Of a stretch of 64,000 nt of DNA, positions 59,334-64,000 are shown piece by piece. Each line of letters starts with the position of its first letter. Positions within the stretch are counted from its first letter, which is position 1. This DNA comes from Cacajao melanocephalus (Eukaryota; Chordata; Mammalia; Primates; Pitheciidae). The position numbers were made by a program, and so were the translations under genes. The stretch is from positions 55,344 through 119,343 of the forward strand of contig CAUYLG010013672.1 in assembly GCA_963573385.1 (NCBI GenBank), given 5' to 3'. The notes under the pieces are model-generated. The model had not been told where the DNA came from and ran no database searches. It worked only from the letters and a program-made list of their open reading frames with translations.

Positions 59334-61634
59334 AGCTGGTGAGACAGGGGTAAGCAGAAGCGTCTATCATTTTCCCAAGGCACATCAGTCCGGTGGTACA
59401 AGCCAGGGCTGCGGACCTGGGTGATAAAACACTTGCTGACTCCCTTCACCAGCAAATTACTGAAATTAACCCCTATTTTCCCCCCTTCTGCTTTCCAGAA
59501 GTAGCCGTATCCAGCCTTTTGGAGGAGTGACAGCTGCCTCCCCTCTCCCACCACTCGTGCCGCAGCCCCAGGTCACTAGGAGTCCAGGTCCCAGCCGTCT
59601 GTGCTGAAGCCCCTGTCTTCCTGGCCTGGCCACTCCAGGAGGGAAGGTCCACAGCCCTAGATTTTCCCATCTGGGACATCTCCCCTCCCCTGTGCCACAT
59701 CTCATGGCCAGATCACAGTCCCAGGCTGCCTGGGGATTCAGAGCCTTACAAAGCCCTTAATCAAAGGACCAGTCCCTCACTTAACTGGATATTTTGGTCC
59801 AGTCCAATTCCCGATTGCTCTCTAAAGACATGTTATGCAGCCCCCTTTTTTTTTAAGACTGGAAAACAAATCTGCATCACTCTTAAAATCTACCTCTGCC
59901 AACCCCTGCCAGGGCCCTGAGGTCTATGCTTGAACACTTCAAAATCCCTTTAGCAGGAAAACGCCCATCCATGGCTAGAAATTAAATACTACTACATGGC
60001 TTTTATTGAAAACCCTACATGCAAGTGTTTCAGGGATCAGCTCAAAGAAAGATGCCTCCTCTACAGCTGCCTTTTCATCTTCTTCTGATCCTAAGAAAGC
60101 AGCCACATCCTCAGCAACCTGTCCTCGTACCCTGTTTTCAAAGGGGAAGAGTGGGGCCGAACCTATACGTTCACAACATTCTCTCTTATTAGGGCACAAG
60201 AGTCTTTCCCAGGGTCCTCCATAAGACTTCCCTTTATAGCCCTGTGTCCAGGATGGTTTATATTCAGCCCCCTGCCCCCGCCAGTAGCAAAAAGACTGAG
60301 CCGATCTCCCTCAAGGGTAGAGGATCTCCTCCCAGATTAATTGAATTGGGATTGCTTTAGCAAGGAATATGGAGGACTATGTTTGCATAGGTAAACGACT
60401 GTGTCTGCAACCATCACCTGAAAGTACATGCAATAAAGGACACTGATTATCTCATAAAACAGGAAGTTCAGACGTGGGCAGCATCAGGGCCCATAGTTCA
60501 CTAACTAAACTGATGTGGTTTCTCCGTGATTCTCTCAGCTTTGCTCTCTTGCTCACTAGATTGCTGATATTGCATTCTCATCTATACCGTCCAAACACAG
60601 GCACAGGATGTTCCTCCTCTGTGTTACTCTTTTAATATATAAGAAAACCCTTGCCATGAGCCCTTACTGACTTACCCTCTGGTTCTCTTGGTCAAGATTG
60701 GTCACATGCTCATGTCTTAGCTGAAAGAGTGTCTGGGAAAGCTAGAATCCAGTCCATTTCAGAGTAGGAGGTATCCTTCTGCCAGCAAGGAAGGAAGTTA
60801 AGGATGGATGTTGAACAGGAATATAGCAATTATTAATCTACTGTAAGTATTATAAATATTCAGAATAAATGGCTCTCCACGAGGTTGTGCCAGTTTGAAA
60901 GAAGTTCATGAAAAAGCCAGTTTGAAGTCATGTACCGCTTGAATGGGACACAAAACCAATCCTCTTGGTACATTATTAAACTGTGCGTGATGCATAAAGA
61001 TGGCTCAGTTCAAGCCAGCAGTCTTTACTCCTGAGGAACACCAGTACTTTGCCTTTGACCTTCACCTTGGCCTATTTTTCTTGCTGAAAGGGGCAAGCCC
61101 ATCTCTTAGCTATAAGCCAGGATGCCTATGATAGTAAATCACTAAACAATTCCCCTTAAAATGGATTTAGGAAGTGTGTGTACAGGCTGAATATGCATGG
61201 CCGAGCTTGGGAGTGAGATGAATAGACACAAGCAGTGGGTGGTTTTCACCCTAGCCCTGAAAGCTTTATTAAGAATCATTGCTCACAAGTGCTTGCCAGG
61301 TCATTAAGACTAATTACATCCTGAGAATAATGAACCACATCTTCACAGATTGTGGTAAGTTCTACCAGTAAAAAGCTACAGCTTTATCTATGTAACACCT
61401 CTATTTTAGTAATGCTCAACTTCCTCTTTGAGGCTCAGAACTTGAGACCCCCTAGCAAAACACATGACTACTGACTCCGGGGATTGGTGAAGGAACAGGG
61501 GGAAGCAAAGATTACTAGAAGCCTGGTGGATCCCAGGCAGTGTAGGGGACCAAATCCTCTTGAAACATTATTACCGCTTCCTGGAACCTCATTGTTACTG
61601 CACAAACATACCTAACTGCCTTAACAGCCTGGGG
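59334..61634. other. Long unique stretch, no supported gene
   Basis: No repeat named. The minus-strand frame 59975-60199 (74 residues) is acidic, with an 'EDEKAAVEEASFFELIPETL' stretch, and has an AATAAA on its strand at about 60004-60009. It could be the end of an old retrocopy or LTR. No homologue is recognised. Confidence 0.35.
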
Positions 61635-61795
61635 AATAGTCACTCTGGTTCCTAGCTTACAGAAGAGGAAAGCTGAATCTCCCTAAGTGTTTGTGACTTT
61701 CCCAAAGTTAGGCCTTTTAGAACCTCTCAAAGCAAAGCCTTGACTTAACCCCAGTATTTTCTGACCCTAGAGCTATGCTCTTTCTCCTTTGTTCA
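61635..61795 (-). mobile_element. MIR, inverted
   Basis: 'gcttacagaagaggaaagct', 'tgtgactttcccaaagttag' and 'ctgaccctagagctatgctc' with 'tttctcctttg' follow inverted MIR order. Confidence 0.65.
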
Positions 61796-62898
61796 TTTTA
61801 TGAAAATTAGCTGAGAACTGCTGCAAATCAGGCTTCCCCCAAATGTCTCTGTGACCAGCAACCCCAAGTGTGTGTGGTTTTCAAGAGTCAAGATGTCAAA
61901 TCAAGTAACACTCTCTGCTCTCAAGGATTCAACTTTGTGGCCACAGAGGAATGAGCCAGACTTCAGGCAGTCACATTTTAAGTGATAAAGTTAAAAGGCA
62001 AACTCTTCCAGAAAGAGTAAGGGGCTCCCTACATCCCAGCCAAGATGGAAGAGATCCTCAAGAGGATTCCATTTTGCCAGACAAAGAAGAGGCATCACAA
62101 GGGCCTGAAAGTTCAAAAACATATAAACGTGTGGAGGTCTCAGAGCAGTAGCCCTAAAATGTGGGGATTCCTGAAGCAGTGTGCAGCTCTCCACCTCTCT
62201 CCATTCGGCCCCCCACCAGAAGGTTGACATGTGTGGGTGGCATCTACCAGCGTCTTTACCCTCTGGCTTCTGCTTGGTTTCTGCCAGTGCTATAATAAAT
62301 ATGGCAGCAACTGGCTATCTGGTGACAAACTGAATACACTGGCCCCTTCCATCATGCCAGGAACAGCGCTTTGTCCTCACAGCGACCCACACATATTGCA
62401 GTTAGGGATGTGCCCTCCCTGCCAGCAGCATGTCTGCCAGAGCCACTGTTGTTGAACTTAGAAAATGCACAATCCATTGCCATGGTTTCCTACACAATGT
62501 TGCTTCTGCTTAGAAATCATTTTACTGAAAAGGGGCTATGGCAATGGGCCCACACACATAGAATTCACTAGTCTTTCCATGTGCTCCATCACCCAGAGGC
62601 TGGCTTGATGTGTGCTGGAACGACCTGCTGAAGGCTCAGGAATGGCACCAGCTGGGAGCCAACACTCTGTATGATTGGGGTGTTGCCCTAAACAACATGC
62701 TTTCAACCAGCATCCAAATGTAGTGCTCTCTCTACCACAGCCAGTAAGCAAAAGTCCAGGAACGGTCCCTCTTACTGTTACTTCTAATATTCCACTTGAA
62801 GAACTTTTGCTTCCTGTTACCACGTTCCTGGGCTCATCTAGAAACATTCAAAGGACGAATGATTACTCCAGAAATGCAGTACTGAGACACCAGGAGTG
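61796..62898. other. Unique sequence, no supported gene
   Basis: The frame 62231-62455 has a hydrophobic start and Cys-rich end but no supporting context. Confidence 0.4.
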
Positions 62899-62903
62899 GC
62901 TAA

Positions 62904-63301
62904 TGTAAGGCCGGTTGCCTCACCAGGGAGCCAGGCACGCCCATCCCTCCCCGTCTTGCCCCCTAGCACATATTCCCCTAGAGGAATCCGGCGGATGTAA
63001 CCTCAGCCTGCACTGAAAAGTCTGCCCAACCACCTACCCGCCAATTACAGCCCGCCCCGTCTCCATCCTGTGTCCCTGCAAACCCACCCAACCACCTGCC
63101 CACCAACTATGAACTGCCCCGTCCTCATTCCTTACTCTCCCAACCTATATAAACCCACGCCTCAGGAAGTCAGGCATGACTTCTCTGGCCCCTCTCTCCC
63201 CTGGGACCACAGAACCTCGCCCGGGAGCTGAATAAACTGGAATTTAATTTTTCTCGTGCTGGCCTCAGTTTCCTCATTTTAAACTCGGCAATAACTTTAC
63301 A
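62904..63301 (+). mobile_element. Solo ERV LTR, 398 bp, exact 5-bp TSD
   Basis: Starts TGTAAGGCCGG and ends AACTTTACA, flanked by GCTAA on both sides (62899-62903, 63302-63306). It has a TATA box (TATATAAA, 63146-63153), a poly(A) signal AATAAA (63231-63236) and a C-rich U3 with tandem-like CCAACCACCT.CCC.CCAA phrases at about 63028-63050 and 63089-63108. This is an LTR promoter and polyadenylation layout of the ERV1 kind; the family is not named. It could drive or end transcription rightward. Confidence 0.88.
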
Positions 63302-63480
63302 GCTAACATTTCAGGTTTTTCCTGAGAATGTAACCTAACTGGTATCATCTCATGACGTAGTTGTTGATGGGGCTTGGTATATTCTCTAAGTTTTTTTCCC
63401 AGATAAGGAGAAGGGATGTTGAGAAGGCAAAAGAAATGACTCTGCAGATGCCTTCCATTTGATGCCTTCTAGACTTTTCT

Positions 63481-63996
<516 letters not shown>

Positions 63997-64000
63997 CTGG

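Noticed and set aside
62231..62455. 74-residue frame with a signal-peptide-like start and Cys-rich end
   Set aside because: Short, no family match, no RNA or splice context; hydrophobic starts arise often by chance.

Overview
The window reads as primate, most likely human, chromosomal DNA that is intergenic or deep intronic. The evidence is the repeat content: AluS/AluY-like and AluJ-like SINEs, 5'-truncated L1 3' ends of the primate L1PA type, MaLR LTRs of the THE1/MST and MLT1 type, MIR and L2 fossils, a Charlie (hAT) DNA transposon and a mariner MITE piece. I see no convincing host protein-coding exon, no tRNA, rRNA or snRNA gene, no CpG island and no CRISPR array. Most open frames are chance or come from repeats; the only clear protein relics are a hAT transposase (48.9-50.8 kb) and L1 ORF2 (9.5-12.5 kb).

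Layout. 0-9 kb: a THE1/MST solo LTR, an Alu, a MIR, an inverted MaLR LTR, a degenerate 42-43 bp minisatellite and an old L1 3' end with an Alu fragment. 9-13.4 kb: a rearranged old L1 with two pieces of its 5' UTR, followed by a MaLR LTR with a perfect 5-bp target duplication. 13.4-20.8 kb: MIRs, a GATA-type microsatellite, an AT-rich palindromic block and an Alu. 20.8-29.7 kb: an L2 broken by a THE1-type LTR that is itself broken by an L1; two MLT1-like LTRs; an old L1 split by a younger L1. 29.7-48 kb: mostly unique sequence with MIR, L2, MER20 and MER5A fossils, two copies of an unnamed dispersed repeat, an AT-rich block, five Alus (one a fragment) and an L1 3' end. 48.3-52.6 kb: a nested stack of L2, MIR, Charlie and an MLT1-like LTR. 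52.6-64 kb: a long L2 carrying a (TC)n(CA)n microsatellite, more MIR/L2/L1 fossils, a solo LTR with exact 5-bp duplication, TATA box and poly(A) signal, and a MaLR LTR cut by an Alu.

There are no operons or co-acting genes. The interest lies in insertion history (nested elements, templated inverted insertions, a duplicated L1 5' UTR piece), structure-forming DNA (a near-perfect 60-bp palindrome, a 28-bp perfect palindrome, a 19-bp perfect hairpin in unique sequence) and a pair of CTCF-like motifs in convergent orientation near the two ends. Family names come from remembered consensus features, without a database search; subfamily names are tentative.
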